Positions 1-8,584 of a DNA stretch of 64,000 nt are shown here, piece by piece. This stretch comes from Chryseobacterium sp. Leaf394 (GTDB lineage: Bacteria; Bacteroidota; Bacteroidia; Flavobacteriales; Weeksellaceae): positions 1,732,256 to 1,796,255 of the forward strand of contig NZ_LMQH01000011.1 in NCBI RefSeq assembly GCF_001424105.1. Direction: 5' to 3'. Numbering within the stretch: position 1 is the stretch's first letter; each line of letters starts with the position of its first letter. Below the pieces are notes generated by a model. The model did not search any database, was not told the origin of the DNA, and worked only from the letters and a program-made list of their open reading frames with translations. A program made the position numbers and the translations under genes.

Positions 1-105
1 ACAAAATTCGGTGATTGAATATATACCGCAAAATTTTTGAGATAAATTCCAAAAAAAATTAACAATCAATCATCGCACATCAATTATCAATTATCATTAA
101 TACAA

Positions 106-133
106 AAAAGCACCGGAAAAAACCGATGCTTTT
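106..133 (-). terminator. Terminator of the atp operon
   Basis: An 11-bp stem with one mismatch (106-116 with 123-133) and a 6-nt A loop lies 22 nt past the atpG stop. On the minus strand the stem is followed by a run of T. It ends the operon after atpG, so atpD and atpC are not co-transcribed here. Confidence 0.8.
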
Positions 134-154
134 GAATATTTTAAAGAAAACTTC

Positions 155-1018
155 TTATGAATTTTTCAAGGCTTCTGCACCTGAAACGATCTCGAGGATT
201 TCGTTGGTGATGGCTGCCTGTCTTGCTTTGTTGTAGAAAATAACAAGGTCATTTTTCAGTTCCTGTGCGTTGTCGGTTGCCTTGTGCATTGCCGTCATTC
301 TCGCACCGTGCTCTGATGCTACAGAATCTAAAACTGCTTTGAACATTTGAGTTTTAATTGATTTAGGAATCAGATTATCCAAAATCTCAGCTCTGTTCGG
401 TTCAAAGATATAATCTGTTTCTGCAGGAGCTTCTTCGTTTTCCGGCATTGAGATCGGTAACAGTTTTTCTGTAGTTACTTCCTGAGTGGCAGCGTTTACA
501 AATTTATTGTAGATCACATACACTTCGTCAAAAGTACCTTCTCTGAAGCTTTTCATTACACCTTCAGTTACGTTGGCAACAGAATCAAAATTCAGATTAT
601 CAAAAACAGCACTGTCGTTTGAATATACTTTACGGCTTCTTCTTACGGCATCGAAAGCTTTTTTACCAATAGTAAGCACCTCAATTTCGTGGTGAGCATT
701 ATTCTGAAACTGAATATTCAGTTCCTTTACAATAGATGAGTTGAAAGCACCTGCCAAACCTCTGTTTGAAGTAACAGCGATGTAAAGCACTTTTTTCACT
801 TCTCTTTTCTGAGCGTAAACAGAAACCTGATCAGGATCAGAGCTTGCATTCACATTCTGAATAATCTCCTGAAGTTTTTCAGAATACGGTCTCAGCATTA
901 CAATTGCGTCCTGTGCTTTCTTCAGTTTCGCTGCCGAAACCATTTTCATTGCACGGGTAATCTGCATTGTAGATGAGATTGACGTAATTCTGCCTCGTAT
1001 TTCTTTTAAGTTTGCCAT
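155..1018 (-). CDS. atpG: ATP synthase F1 gamma subunit
   Basis: Central rotating shaft of the F1 motor, coupling c-ring rotation to catalysis in the alpha/beta hexamer. The 287-residue length is typical. The N-terminal helix carries the family pattern around ITRAMKMVSAAKL, and the C-terminus has the matching helix with ARQAAITNEILEIVSGAEAL, which together form the coiled-coil shaft. It is the last gene of the minus-strand atp operon, 68 bp after atpA. That gap holds a strong hairpin, listed separately. A terminator follows directly. The assignment is secure. Confidence 0.98.
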   Translation of the reverse strand: MANLKEIRGRITSISSTMQITRAMKMVSAAKLKKAQDAIVMLRPYSEKLQEIIQNVNASSDPDQVSVYAQKREVKKVLYIAVTSNRGLAGAFNSSIVKELNIQFQNNAHHEIEVLTIGKKAFDAVRRSRKVYSNDSAVFDNLNFDSVANVTEGVMKSFREGTFDEVYVIYNKFVNAATQEVTTEKLLPISMPENEEAPAETDYIFEPNRAEILDNLIPKSIKTQMFKAVLDSVASEHGARMTAMHKATDNAQELKNDLVIFYNKARQAAITNEILEIVSGAEALKNS

Positions 1019-1039
1019 TCTACGGATTCAAGATTTAAT

Positions 1040-1074
1040 ATTCCTGATTCAAAGTTTAAATTTGAATCAGGAAT
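1040..1074 (-). repeat. Perfect inverted repeat in the atpA-atpG gap
   Basis: A 14-bp perfect stem (1040-1053 with 1061-1074) with a 7-nt loop fills much of the 68-bp spacer between atpA and atpG. It lacks a T-run directly after the stem on the minus strand, so it is not a canonical terminator. It could act as an RNA-stability or processing hairpin that lowers gamma relative to alpha expression (stoichiometry 1:3). That role is inference. Confidence 0.75.
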
Positions 1075-1086
1075 TTTGAATTGATT

Positions 1087-2664
1087 TTAGTTATATTTTG
1101 AAGCTAAATCATTAGCTGCCTGCTTAAGAACTCCTGTGATATCGTTGTCGATTTTCCCAGCTTTCAGAGCAGCCATTGTTTCAGGGTGCTTAGATCTTAG
1201 GAAAGCGATATATTCTACCTGGAATTCTTTAACTTTCTTAATAGGAACGTTTCTCATTAAGTTCTCAGTACCTGCGTAAATCATTGCAACCTGACTGTCT
1301 ACAGGAAGCGGAGAGTTTACCGGCTGCTTCAACAATTCCACGTTTCTTTCTCCTTTAGAGATTACCGCTAATGTAGAAGCATCAAGGTCTGAACCGAATT
1401 TAGCAAACGCTTCAAGTTCTTTATACTGAGCCTGGTCTAATTTAAGAGTACCAGACACTTTTTTCATTGATTTGATCTGAGCATTACCTCCTACTCTAGA
1501 TACAGAGATACCTACGTTGATCGCAGGACGAACCCCTGAGTTGAACAGGTCAGACTCTAAGAAGATCTGTCCGTCTGTAATTGAGATTACGTTGGTTGGG
1601 ATATATGCAGAAACGTCACCCGCCTGAGTTTCGATAATCGGAAGTGCAGTTAATGAACCACCACCTTTTACGATTGGCTTCAATGACTCTGGTAAGTCAT
1701 TCATCTGGCTTGCAATAGTATCGTCAGCGATTACTTTTGCAGCTCTTTCCAATAACCTTGAGTGAAGATAGAAAACGTCTCCAGGATAAGCTTCACGGCC
1801 CGGTGGTCTTCTCAAAAGTAGAGAAAGCTCACGGTATGCAACAGCCTGTTTAGATAAATCATCATAAATGATCAAAGCAGGTCTACCGGTGTCTCTGAAG
1901 AACTCACCAATAGAAGCACCAGCCATAGCAGAATAAACCTGCATTGGAACCGGATCTGAAGCGTTAGCTGCAACAATTACTGTATAAGCCAAAGCTCCTT
2001 TATCAGATAAAGTTTTTACAATCTGAGCTACTGTAGAAGCTTTCTGCCCGATGGCAACATATATACAATATACAGGATTTCCTGCATCAAAAAATTCTCT
2101 CTGGTTGATGATTGTATCAATAGCAACAGTAGTTTTACCTGTCTGTCTGTCACCAATGATTAATTCTCTCTGACCTCTTCCTACAGGGATCATCGAGTCA
2201 ATTGCAACGATACCTGTCTGCAGAGGCTCAGTTACCGGCTGTCTGTAAATAACACCAGGAGCTTTTCTTTCCAAAGGCATTTCGTACAATTCACCTGTGA
2301 TAGGACCTTTACCGTCGATCGGGTTACCAAGAGTATCAACTACTCTACCCAACATACCTTCTCCTACTTTGATAGAAGAGATTCTGTTTGTTCTTCTTAC
2401 GGTGTCTCCTTCTTTTACCAATTTACTTTCACCTAAAAGGGCAACACCTACGTTGTCTTCTTCTAAGTTTAGTACAATACCTTCTACATCGCTAGCAAAT
2501 TTTACCAACTCTCCGTATTGTACATTTTCTAACCCGTAAACACGGGCAATACCATCACCGATGGTAAGAACTGTACCTACTTCCTCAACGTTTGATTGAG
2601 TATCGAAGTTGGCCAATTGCTGTTTTAAGATCGCAGATACTTCTGCTGGATTTATTTCTGCCAT
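1087..2664 (-). CDS. atpA: ATP synthase F1 alpha subunit
   Basis: Non-catalytic nucleotide-binding subunit of the F1 hexamer. The protein has 525 residues, with the Walker A motif GDRQTGKT near residues 170-177. The family signature around [14 protein letters not shown] lies near residue 380, in the segment containing the conserved arginine that contributes to the beta active site. It follows a small foreign-looking gene (2695-3108) by 30 bp instead of following atpH directly, and precedes atpG. The beta and epsilon genes are absent from this window. That is usual for Flavobacteriia, where atpDC lies elsewhere. Confidence 0.99.
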   Translation of the reverse strand: MAEINPAEVSAILKQQLANFDTQSNVEEVGTVLTIGDGIARVYGLENVQYGELVKFASDVEGIVLNLEEDNVGVALLGESKLVKEGDTVRRTNRISSIKVGEGMLGRVVDTLGNPIDGKGPITGELYEMPLERKAPGVIYRQPVTEPLQTGIVAIDSMIPVGRGQRELIIGDRQTGKTTVAIDTIINQREFFDAGNPVYCIYVAIGQKASTVAQIVKTLSDKGALAYTVIVAANASDPVPMQVYSAMAGASIGEFFRDTGRPALIIYDDLSKQAVAYRELSLLLRRPPGREAYPGDVFYLHSRLLERAAKVIADDTIASQMNDLPESLKPIVKGGGSLTALPIIETQAGDVSAYIPTNVISITDGQIFLESDLFNSGVRPAINVGISVSRVGGNAQIKSMKKVSGTLKLDQAQYKELEAFAKFGSDLDASTLAVISKGERNVELLKQPVNSPLPVDSQVAMIYAGTENLMRNVPIKKVKEFQVEYIAFLRSKHPETMAALKAGKIDNDITGVLKQAANDLASKYN

Positions 2665-2694
2665 TGTATGGTTGTTTTTTCTTTTTTAAAATAT

Positions 2695-3108
2695 TTAGTA
2701 TGAATGCCTTACTATGCTTTTTTCAAAATTTTGATTATATCTTTTAACATAATCTTTAATTCTGTCAGGATTGAATTTACAATTTTCAATTACACCCATT
2801 TCAATTAGTTGTAAGATAATAGCCTTTCTTGAATATTCATTTCTGGTTGTAGAAATTTCTTCAGAATCTGCAAAACTTACTTTTTCATAAGATCCGTCAA
2901 CTCCTAATTTACTATCTACAATTATAACATCTATATAAAAAACTGGTTTACCATCAAGAGTGAAAAAACTATTTCTAACACTTACTTTTGACTTATAACT
3001 TAAGCATTCTTTATCGTCAACGTAAACCTTATCATCTTTAAGCTTAATCTTTTGTCCAAAAGCCAAACAAGAAACGATAAGCATGGAACTCAATAAAATT
3101 TTCTTCAT
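2695..3108 (-). CDS. Small exported protein inside the atp operon
   Basis: A 137-residue protein of unknown function. It begins with a clear signal peptide (MKKILLSSMLIVSCLAFGQ), so the mature protein should be periplasmic or surface-exposed. The rest is charged with no motif I recognise; two cysteines (in KECLSY and ENCKFN) could pair. It sits between atpH and atpA with gaps of only 11 and 30 bp and has no visible promoter or terminator of its own, so it is probably co-transcribed with the ATP synthase genes. It is not an F1Fo subunit: an exported protein does not fit epsilon or beta. Insertion into a highly conserved operon suggests recent acquisition. Confidence 0.8.
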   Translation of the reverse strand: MKKILLSSMLIVSCLAFGQKIKLKDDKVYVDDKECLSYKSKVSVRNSFFTLDGKPVFYIDVIIVDSKLGVDGSYEKVSFADSEEISTTRNEYSRKAIILQLIEMGVIENCKFNPDRIKDYVKRYNQNFEKSIVRHSY

Positions 3109-3119
3109 CTTAATGTGTT

Positions 3120-3659
3120 TTAATTTAAATGAAAATCTTTCTTGATATTATTAAGTTTAGATTTCACAGAGGCATCTACCTGCTGATCTCCCACTCTCAA
3201 AATGTAACCTCCCAAAATTTCCGGCTTTACAATTACATTGATATCGAAATTTGAGTTTGGTTTTACCAGATTTGATGATTTCAAAATCTCATTCAGATTA
3301 TCATTGGAAAGCTGAGTGGCCGTTGTAAGAGTAACTCTCTGTACACCGTTGATGTCTTCCACTTTATTGATAAATTCCTGAGCGATATGTTTCAAATGAT
3401 TTTCACGACCGTGTTTGATCACCAAAGTAATTAAATTCTGGGAAACCGGTGACAAACCTTTAAAAATCTCTTTAGCAACCTCTACTTTCTTTTTTGCATC
3501 GATGTAAGGTGTTTTGAAAAATTTGTTTAAATCGTCAGATTCAGACATCAGTTTCTTCACATCTTTCATTTCAGAAAATACAGTAGCCGTCTGCCCCGAT
3601 TCATTGGTGAACTCGAGCAATCCCTGTGCGTATCTTTTAGCTACTTTAGATGTAAGCAT
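3120..3659 (-). CDS. atpH: ATP synthase F1 delta subunit
   Basis: Peripheral-stalk subunit joining F1 to the b subunits (OSCP family). The 179-residue length is normal. The N-terminal helical domain begins with SKVAKRYAQGLLEF, and the C-terminal part carries the ILGGYILRVGDQQVDASV pattern typical of delta/OSCP. It begins 2 bp after atpF, indicating translational coupling, and is followed 11 bp later by the inserted exported-protein gene. Confidence 0.97.
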   Translation of the reverse strand: MLTSKVAKRYAQGLLEFTNESGQTATVFSEMKDVKKLMSESDDLNKFFKTPYIDAKKKVEVAKEIFKGLSPVSQNLITLVIKHGRENHLKHIAQEFINKVEDINGVQRVTLTTATQLSNDNLNEILKSSNLVKPNSNFDINVIVKPEILGGYILRVGDQQVDASVKSKLNNIKKDFHLN

Positions 3660-3661
3660 TC

Positions 3662-4156
3662 TTAGTTAAGGTTTGATTTGTTTAAATAATTTTGAACAAG
3701 TTCGTTTTGCGCTTCGCTGTTATCCAGTTTTTGCTTAAGGATAGATTCTGCAATGTTTACAGACAAAGTACCGATTTGAGATTTGATATCTGCCATAGCA
3801 GCATTTTTCTCAGAAGTAATAGTCTGTTTCGCAGCTTCGATCATTTTTTCACCTTCAGCTTTAGCGATATCTTTAGCTTCAGCAACGATTCTTTCTTTGA
3901 TTTCTCTTGCTTCTTTTAAGATACCGTCTCTTTCGATTTTAGCCTCACGAAGAATTCTTTCGTTGTCAGCTTTAAGATCTTCCATTTCCTTTTTCGCAAG
4001 TTTAGCCTGATTCAATGCATCAACAATAGATGTTTCTCTGTCGTTTACTGCATTTACAATTGGTTTCCAAGCGAATTTCCCAAGGAGAAATAAAAGGATC
4101 ACAAAAGTAAGCGTCATCCAAAACAAAAGGCCAATTCCAGGTTCTATAATTCCCAT
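3662..4156 (-). CDS. atpF: ATP synthase Fo b subunit
   Basis: Membrane anchor of the peripheral stalk. The 164-residue protein has one N-terminal transmembrane helix (around LLFWMTLTFVILLFLLGKFAW, residues 9-29), then a long charged helical stretch (about 40-150) rich in Glu, Lys and Ala that forms the b-b coiled coil. It lies between atpE and atpH in the operon. The preceding spacer of about 100 bp contains no clear promoter. Confidence 0.97.
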   Translation of the reverse strand: MGIIEPGIGLLFWMTLTFVILLFLLGKFAWKPIVNAVNDRETSIVDALNQAKLAKKEMEDLKADNERILREAKIERDGILKEAREIKERIVAEAKDIAKAEGEKMIEAAKQTITSEKNAAMADIKSQIGTLSVNIAESILKQKLDNSEAQNELVQNYLNKSNLN

Positions 4157-4259
4157 ATCTGTAAGTTCTTTTTAAAATGTTATTTTATGGATCATTTTTT
4201 TAAAAATTCTCAGCAGCTGCCAACCGCATTACTGCTGAGAATATTTTTTTGAGGATAGA

Positions 4260-4478
4260 TTACTTGATGAAAGCACCAAAGATAATCGCGATAAGACCAG
4301 CACCTTCGATAAGACCAGCAGCAATAAGCATTGCTCCCTGAATTTTACCTGCTTGCTCTGGCTGTCTTGCGATAGCATCCATAGCGTGACCACCGATTTT
4401 ACCGATACCTAGACCTACGCCTAATACTGCTAAACCGATACCTACGTAAATTAATCCTGCTCCAGTTGATAAATCCAT
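4260..4478 (-). CDS. atpE: ATP synthase Fo c subunit
   Basis: The proton-carrying ring subunit. Its 72 residues form two transmembrane helices joined by the conserved polar loop RQPE (38-41). The ion-carrying carboxylate is Glu58 in LIEGAG. Compared with sodium-type c subunits, the glutamine of helix 1 is replaced by a hydrophobic residue and the residue after the Glu is Gly, not Ser. I therefore infer proton coupling. It lies between atpB and atpF. Confidence 0.98.
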   Translation of the reverse strand: MDLSTGAGLIYVGIGLAVLGVGLGIGKIGGHAMDAIARQPEQAGKIQGAMLIAAGLIEGAGLIAIIFGAFIK

Positions 4479-4523
4479 AATAAATAAATTATATTAGTTA
4501 AAATTATTTTAAATTCTTTTTAA

Positions 4524-5636
4524 TTAGTGAGCGTGCTCTTCGTGGTGATCCTGAACTGCGATACCGATAAACAATGCCGATAATACAGTAAAGATGTAAG
4601 CCTGTAAAGCTGCTACCAATAATTCAAGTACCGATACAAACAATGCCAATGGTACAGATGCAAATCCTAATAAAGGAGATTTGAAAATGAAGATCAAAGA
4701 GATGATCGCCAAAATCATAATGTGACCAGCCGTTACGTTGGCAAAAAGTCGCATCATCAATGCAAAAGGCTTTGTAAAGATCCCGATGATTTCAATAGGA
4801 ACCATGATCGGGTATAATAATAAAGGTACCGGCGGCATAAAGATGTGTTTCCAGTAATCTTTATTGGCACTGAACAATGTGATTAATAAAGTAATGATTG
4901 CCAATACTGCTGTAATTGCGATATTTCCTGTAAGGTTAGCTCCGAACGGAAAGAAAGGAATCAGTCCGAAAAGGTTATTGAACCAGATAAAGAAAAATGC
5001 AGTCAGTAAATAAGGCATATATCTCTTATACTTCACAGACCCGATGTTTGGAATAGCTACTTCATCTCTGATGAATACGATAACCGGCTCCAAAAGTCTC
5101 CCCGCTCCTTTCGGTAACTGAGATTTTTTATAGTTTCTTGCCATTCCGATGAAAATTACAGCCATAAAAATAACTGAAAGAAGCATCGCTGCAGTATTTT
5201 TAGTGATAGAAAGATCAAAGTAAGAATCAGCTGCAGATTGTTTTCCTGAGATCATTCCGAAAAGTCTTGCTTCCTGAATTCCTTTTGTAGAAACTACTTT
5301 ACCGTGTTGTAAAGTATAACCATCGTGCTCATGACCGTGTGCAATGTCACTGGAAAGGAAAGTATGCCATCCTGCGTTGTCCTTAATAATAACAGGAAGA
5401 GGAACAGAAACGTGATGCTCTACACCGTTATCATCTTTAGTAGTCCATAAATGCCATTCGTTTGAATCACCGATGTGCTCCATGATCATTTCTGTAGCAT
5501 TGAAGCCTTTTTCGCCCTCTTTGTGCTCTACTTTTTCAGCAGATTTTTCACCTTCAGATTCGTGCTGTGCAGAAGCAAAACTACCGACCAGTACAAATAA
5601 AAATGCGAAAAATAATGAAGAAATCTTTCTGTTCAT
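4524..5636 (-). CDS. atpB: ATP synthase Fo a subunit
   Basis: Stator subunit forming the proton half-channels against the c ring. At 370 residues it is longer than the E. coli protein. The extra length is an N-terminal signal peptide (ending ...GSFASAQ) plus a His/Glu-rich external domain to about residue 130, as is common in Bacteroidota. The essential arginine lies in FALMMRLFANVTAGH. The C-terminus ends with a His-rich tail. It is the first standard Fo gene of the operon, preceded by a small membrane-protein gene. Confidence 0.97.
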   Translation of the reverse strand: MNRKISSLFFAFLFVLVGSFASAQHESEGEKSAEKVEHKEGEKGFNATEMIMEHIGDSNEWHLWTTKDDNGVEHHVSVPLPVIIKDNAGWHTFLSSDIAHGHEHDGYTLQHGKVVSTKGIQEARLFGMISGKQSAADSYFDLSITKNTAAMLLSVIFMAVIFIGMARNYKKSQLPKGAGRLLEPVIVFIRDEVAIPNIGSVKYKRYMPYLLTAFFFIWFNNLFGLIPFFPFGANLTGNIAITAVLAIITLLITLFSANKDYWKHIFMPPVPLLLYPIMVPIEIIGIFTKPFALMMRLFANVTAGHIMILAIISLIFIFKSPLLGFASVPLALFVSVLELLVAALQAYIFTVLSALFIGIAVQDHHEEHAH

Positions 5637-5718
5637 ATCTCTTTTTTAATCGTGTGCAAATATATCGAATTTATTACAGTCTGCAAATATTAAAAATTGA
5701 TTTTTATCATCAAAAAAA

Positions 5719-5988
5719 TCACGATTTGTTAATCAGTTTTATCACGCTCAAATATATAAGAAAAGACGATATTATAAAACATACCACAAGAAAGAGAAAA
5801 TTCCCTTTTGATTTCTCCATCAATACTAAAGAAATCGCAAGCCAAACCACATCTTTACCTATATTTAACACCAAAAATTTCATCGCCGAATTCTCTTTTC
5901 CGTACATATATTTTTTAAAAATAATGTAGACAGCAGAATTAAAAATCAGTATTAAAAGAATTACAATAAAACAATCGAAAAAATACAT
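5719..5988 (-). CDS. Small membrane protein leading the atp operon
   Basis: An 89-residue hydrophobic protein with about three predicted membrane spans (residues 3-25, about 40-58 and 66-84). Its position directly upstream of atpB is that of AtpI/AtpZ-type accessory proteins, which assist c-ring assembly or Mg handling in other bacteria. I cannot show homology from sequence, so this is only a positional analogy. A TATTTTTG box ends 4 nt before the ATG, so transcription probably begins at or next to the start codon. Confidence 0.7.
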   Translation of the reverse strand: MYFFDCFIVILLILIFNSAVYIIFKKYMYGKENSAMKFLVLNIGKDVVWLAISLVLMEKSKGNFLFLVVCFIISSFLIYLSVIKLINKS

Positions 5989-5992
5989 TTTG

Positions 5993-6000
5993 CAAAAATA
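5993..6000 (-). promoter_or_regulatory. -7 box of the atp operon
   Basis: On the minus strand TATTTTTG fits the Bacteroidota -7 consensus TAnnTTTG and ends 4 nt before the ATG at 5988. No clear -33 TTG is visible at the right distance. The placement predicts a leaderless mRNA. Confidence 0.55.
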
Positions 6001-6056
6001 AAATTATAATTGAAAAACAGCGACATAAGGATGTTTTAAATTCTTAAAAAAAAGCT

Positions 6057-6064
6057 TATTTTTG
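6057..6064 (+). promoter_or_regulatory. -7 box of ffh
   Basis: TATTTTTG matches TAnnTTTG and lies 22 nt before the ffh ATG. It is back-to-back with the atp promoter on the other strand. Confidence 0.55.
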
Positions 6065-6086
6065 CAAACCTTATATATTATTTTTT

Positions 6087-7448
6087 ATGTTTAATAGTTT
6101 ACAGGATAAATTAGATAAAGCACTGCACAATATTTCCGGAAGAGGAAAAATCACCGAGATTAACGTTGCAGAAACAGTAAAAGAAATCAGAAGAGCGTTG
6201 GTGGATGCCGACGTTAACTATAAAGTTGCTAAAGACCTTACCAAAAGAGTTCAGGACAAAGCTTTGGGACAAAACGTTTTGACATCGCTTACTCCGGGAC
6301 AGCTGATGACCAAAATCGTTCACGACGAATTGGTAGATTTGATGGGAGGATCTCAGGAAGGCATCAACCTTTCAGGGAAACCGTCTGTAATTCTTATCGC
6401 CGGTCTTCAGGGTTCAGGTAAAACTACTTTCTCAGGAAAGCTTGCCAATTATTTAAAAACAAAAAGAAGCAAAAAACCTTTATTGGTTGCGTGTGACGTT
6501 TACCGTCCTGCTGCAATCGACCAGCTGAAAGTTCTGGGCGGACAGATCGGAGTTCCTGTTTTCACGGAAGAAGGTTCTGTTGATCCTGTTTTTATTGCCA
6601 ACAATGCAATTGCATTTGCCAAAGCGAACGGACACGATATTGTAATCGTCGATACTGCCGGTCGTTTAGCAATTGACGAGCAGATGATGAACGAGATAAA
6701 ATCTGTACATCAAAATATCAAGCCTAACGAAACGCTATTCGTGGTTGACTCGATGACAGGTCAGGATGCTGTTAATACTGCAAAAGCATTTAACGATACA
6801 TTAAATTTTGACGGGGTTGTTTTAACGAAATTAGACGGTGATACGCGTGGTGGAGCTGCCTTGACGATCCGTTCGGTTGTTGAAAAGCCAATCAAATTTA
6901 TATCTACCGGAGAAAAAATGGAAGCCTTGGATCTTTTCTACCCTGAAAGGATGGCCGACAGAATTTTAGGAATGGGAGACGTTGTTTCCCTTGTAGAAAG
7001 AGCTCAGGAGCAGTTTGACGAAGAGGAAGCGAAAAAACTTCACAAGAAAATTGCTAAAAATGAGTTTGGTTTTGATGATTTCTTAAAGCAGATTAACCAG
7101 ATCAAAAAAATGGGTAACATGAAAGACTTAATGGGAATGATCCCGGGGGTTGGAAAAGCCATTAAAGATGTTGAGATCAGCGATGATGCATTTAAACATA
7201 TCGAAGCGATTATTCATTCTATGACGCCGGATGAAAGAAGAAGACCTTCAATTATCAATACTCAGAGAAAAAACAGAATTGCCAAAGGTGCAGGAAGAAA
7301 AATCGAAGACATCAACGCTCTGATGAAACAGTTTGACCAGATGGGAAAAATGATGAAAATGATGCAGGGGCCACAGGGAAAACAAATGATGCAGATGATG
7401 AGCAAAATGCCGAATATGCCGGGAATGGGCGGAATGTTCGGGAAATAG
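6087..7448 (+). CDS. ffh: Signal recognition particle protein Ffh
   Basis: GTPase that, with SRP RNA, delivers ribosomes making membrane proteins to FtsY. The 453-residue protein has an N-terminal four-helix N domain and a G domain with GLQGSGKTT (about 105-113), DTAGR and TKLDGDTRGG. Its methionine-rich M domain (about 300-453) ends in a run of Met/Gly repeats. It is divergent from the atp operon, and a strong terminator follows about 45 nt after the stop codon. No SRP RNA gene is visible nearby. Confidence 0.99.
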   Translation: MFNSLQDKLDKALHNISGRGKITEINVAETVKEIRRALVDADVNYKVAKDLTKRVQDKALGQNVLTSLTPGQLMTKIVHDELVDLMGGSQEGINLSGKPSVILIAGLQGSGKTTFSGKLANYLKTKRSKKPLLVACDVYRPAAIDQLKVLGGQIGVPVFTEEGSVDPVFIANNAIAFAKANGHDIVIVDTAGRLAIDEQMMNEIKSVHQNIKPNETLFVVDSMTGQDAVNTAKAFNDTLNFDGVVLTKLDGDTRGGAALTIRSVVEKPIKFISTGEKMEALDLFYPERMADRILGMGDVVSLVERAQEQFDEEEAKKLHKKIAKNEFGFDDFLKQINQIKKMGNMKDLMGMIPGVGKAIKDVEISDDAFKHIEAIIHSMTPDERRRPSIINTQRKNRIAKGAGRKIEDINALMKQFDQMGKMMKMMQGPQGKQMMQMMSKMPNMPGMGGMFGK

Positions 7449-7451
7449 GTT

Positions 7452-7485
7452 GGCTTATGGCTTATGGCTTATGGCTTATGGCTTA
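7452..7485 (+). repeat. 7-bp tandem repeat, about five copies
   Basis: The unit ggcttat is repeated four full times plus a partial copy, immediately after the ffh stop codon and before its terminator. It is non-coding and probably varies in copy number by slippage. Confidence 0.9.
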
Positions 7486-7492
7486 AAAATAC

Positions 7493-7524
7493 AAACTCTC
7501 AGATTTTTTCTGAGAGTTTTTTTT
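7493..7524 (+). terminator. Terminator of ffh
   Basis: A perfect 10-bp stem (7493-7502 with 7510-7519), a 7-nt loop and an eight-T tract. Confidence 0.9.
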
Positions 7525-7597
7525 GTTTAAATTTAAAAGACAAATCATCTTTATTATTGTTTATTTTTAATGAAGAAATTTTTCAAAATTTTAAAGA

Positions 7598-8458
7598 ATG
7601 AAAGTCAGAGAAGAAAAGTTGGAAGCCATCATTGAATGGGCAAAAAAGAATGAAGATGTGCGTGCGCTGCTTCTCACAAGTTCGCTCGCAAATCCTTGGG
7701 CACCCGTTGATGACTTCAGCGATTTGGATATTGAACTTGTTTTCGATAATAATTCAAAATACATCTTAGAAAAAGATTGGGTTATGAACTTCGGAAATCC
7801 GATTGCAATAATTGAAGAAGATGAAACCTTTTTCGAAGGGATACATGCAATGAAGATGGTGTTGTTTGAAGATGGAGTAAAGATAGATTTTAAACTTTAC
7901 AACAAATCAAATTTTCTGAGAGAAACTAAACACGAAAGATTACCGGAAGATTGGGATATTGGCTACAGAATTCTGATGGATAAAGATGGTATTATAAAGC
8001 AAATGCAACAGCCGACCTATCAGGTTTCTCTCATCAGAAGACCTTTTGAAAAAGATTTTCTAAAAATAATAAATGATTTCTGGTGGGACACGACTTATGT
8101 GGCAAAATGCCTTGCGAGAAACGAAATATTTTATGCAAAATACATGTCGGAAACTGTGATCCGCACAGAATATCTGGTTTCGCTGATAGAATGGTATATT
8201 GCAGCTGATCACGATTGGAATATCACCACAAACAAACACGGAAGACTTTTCAAAAAGTATCTGAATCAGGAAATTTGGAATAAAATAGAACTAACATTTT
8301 CTGGCAGTAATATTGAAGATAATTGGAACGCATTGTTTGCAATGGCTGATTTGGTTTCAGAAACCGGAAACAATTTGGCTGAAAAATCAGGATACATTTA
8401 CCCAAAGAAACTGGAGGATGATATTTTAAAGTACCTGAACAGTTTAAGATTCAAATGA
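7598..8458 (+). CDS. Aminoglycoside 6-adenylyltransferase-like protein, ANT(6)/AadS type
   Basis: Members of this family transfer AMP from ATP to the 6-position of streptomycin. The 286-residue length is usual. The nucleotidyltransferase core is near the N-terminus: LTSSLANP, then DDFSDLDIEL with catalytic Asp42 and Asp44, and a third acidic residue probably in VKIDFKLY. In well-known members the first motif reads SR; here the Arg is Leu, which might alter activity. It is a single gene between the ffh terminator and an exported protein, with no mobile-element signs, so it looks chromosomal and intrinsic. Streptomycin resistance is plausible but unproven. Confidence 0.85.
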   Translation: MKVREEKLEAIIEWAKKNEDVRALLLTSSLANPWAPVDDFSDLDIELVFDNNSKYILEKDWVMNFGNPIAIIEEDETFFEGIHAMKMVLFEDGVKIDFKLYNKSNFLRETKHERLPEDWDIGYRILMDKDGIIKQMQQPTYQVSLIRRPFEKDFLKIINDFWWDTTYVAKCLARNEIFYAKYMSETVIRTEYLVSLIEWYIAADHDWNITTNKHGRLFKKYLNQEIWNKIELTFSGSNIEDNWNALFAMADLVSETGNNLAEKSGYIYPKKLEDDILKYLNSLRFK

Positions 8459-8584
8459 ATAAAATTTTATCCTGTGCACCGAAAAATTTTAATACATGAT
8501 TTGTGCGTGATTTATAATCTGTAATTTAGTTAAAAGTTTCGGCATTGACTTAAAGACGATCTCTGCAAACATAAAATCATCAAT

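Noticed and set aside
2297-2539. 80-residue frame opposite atpA
   Set aside because: It lies wholly inside atpA on the other strand, has low-complexity Ser/Thr/Pro composition typical of antisense frames, and shows no start signals.
2695-3108. ATP synthase epsilon subunit
   Set aside because: It has a cleavable signal peptide and none of the epsilon beta-sandwich features; epsilon is expected with atpD elsewhere.
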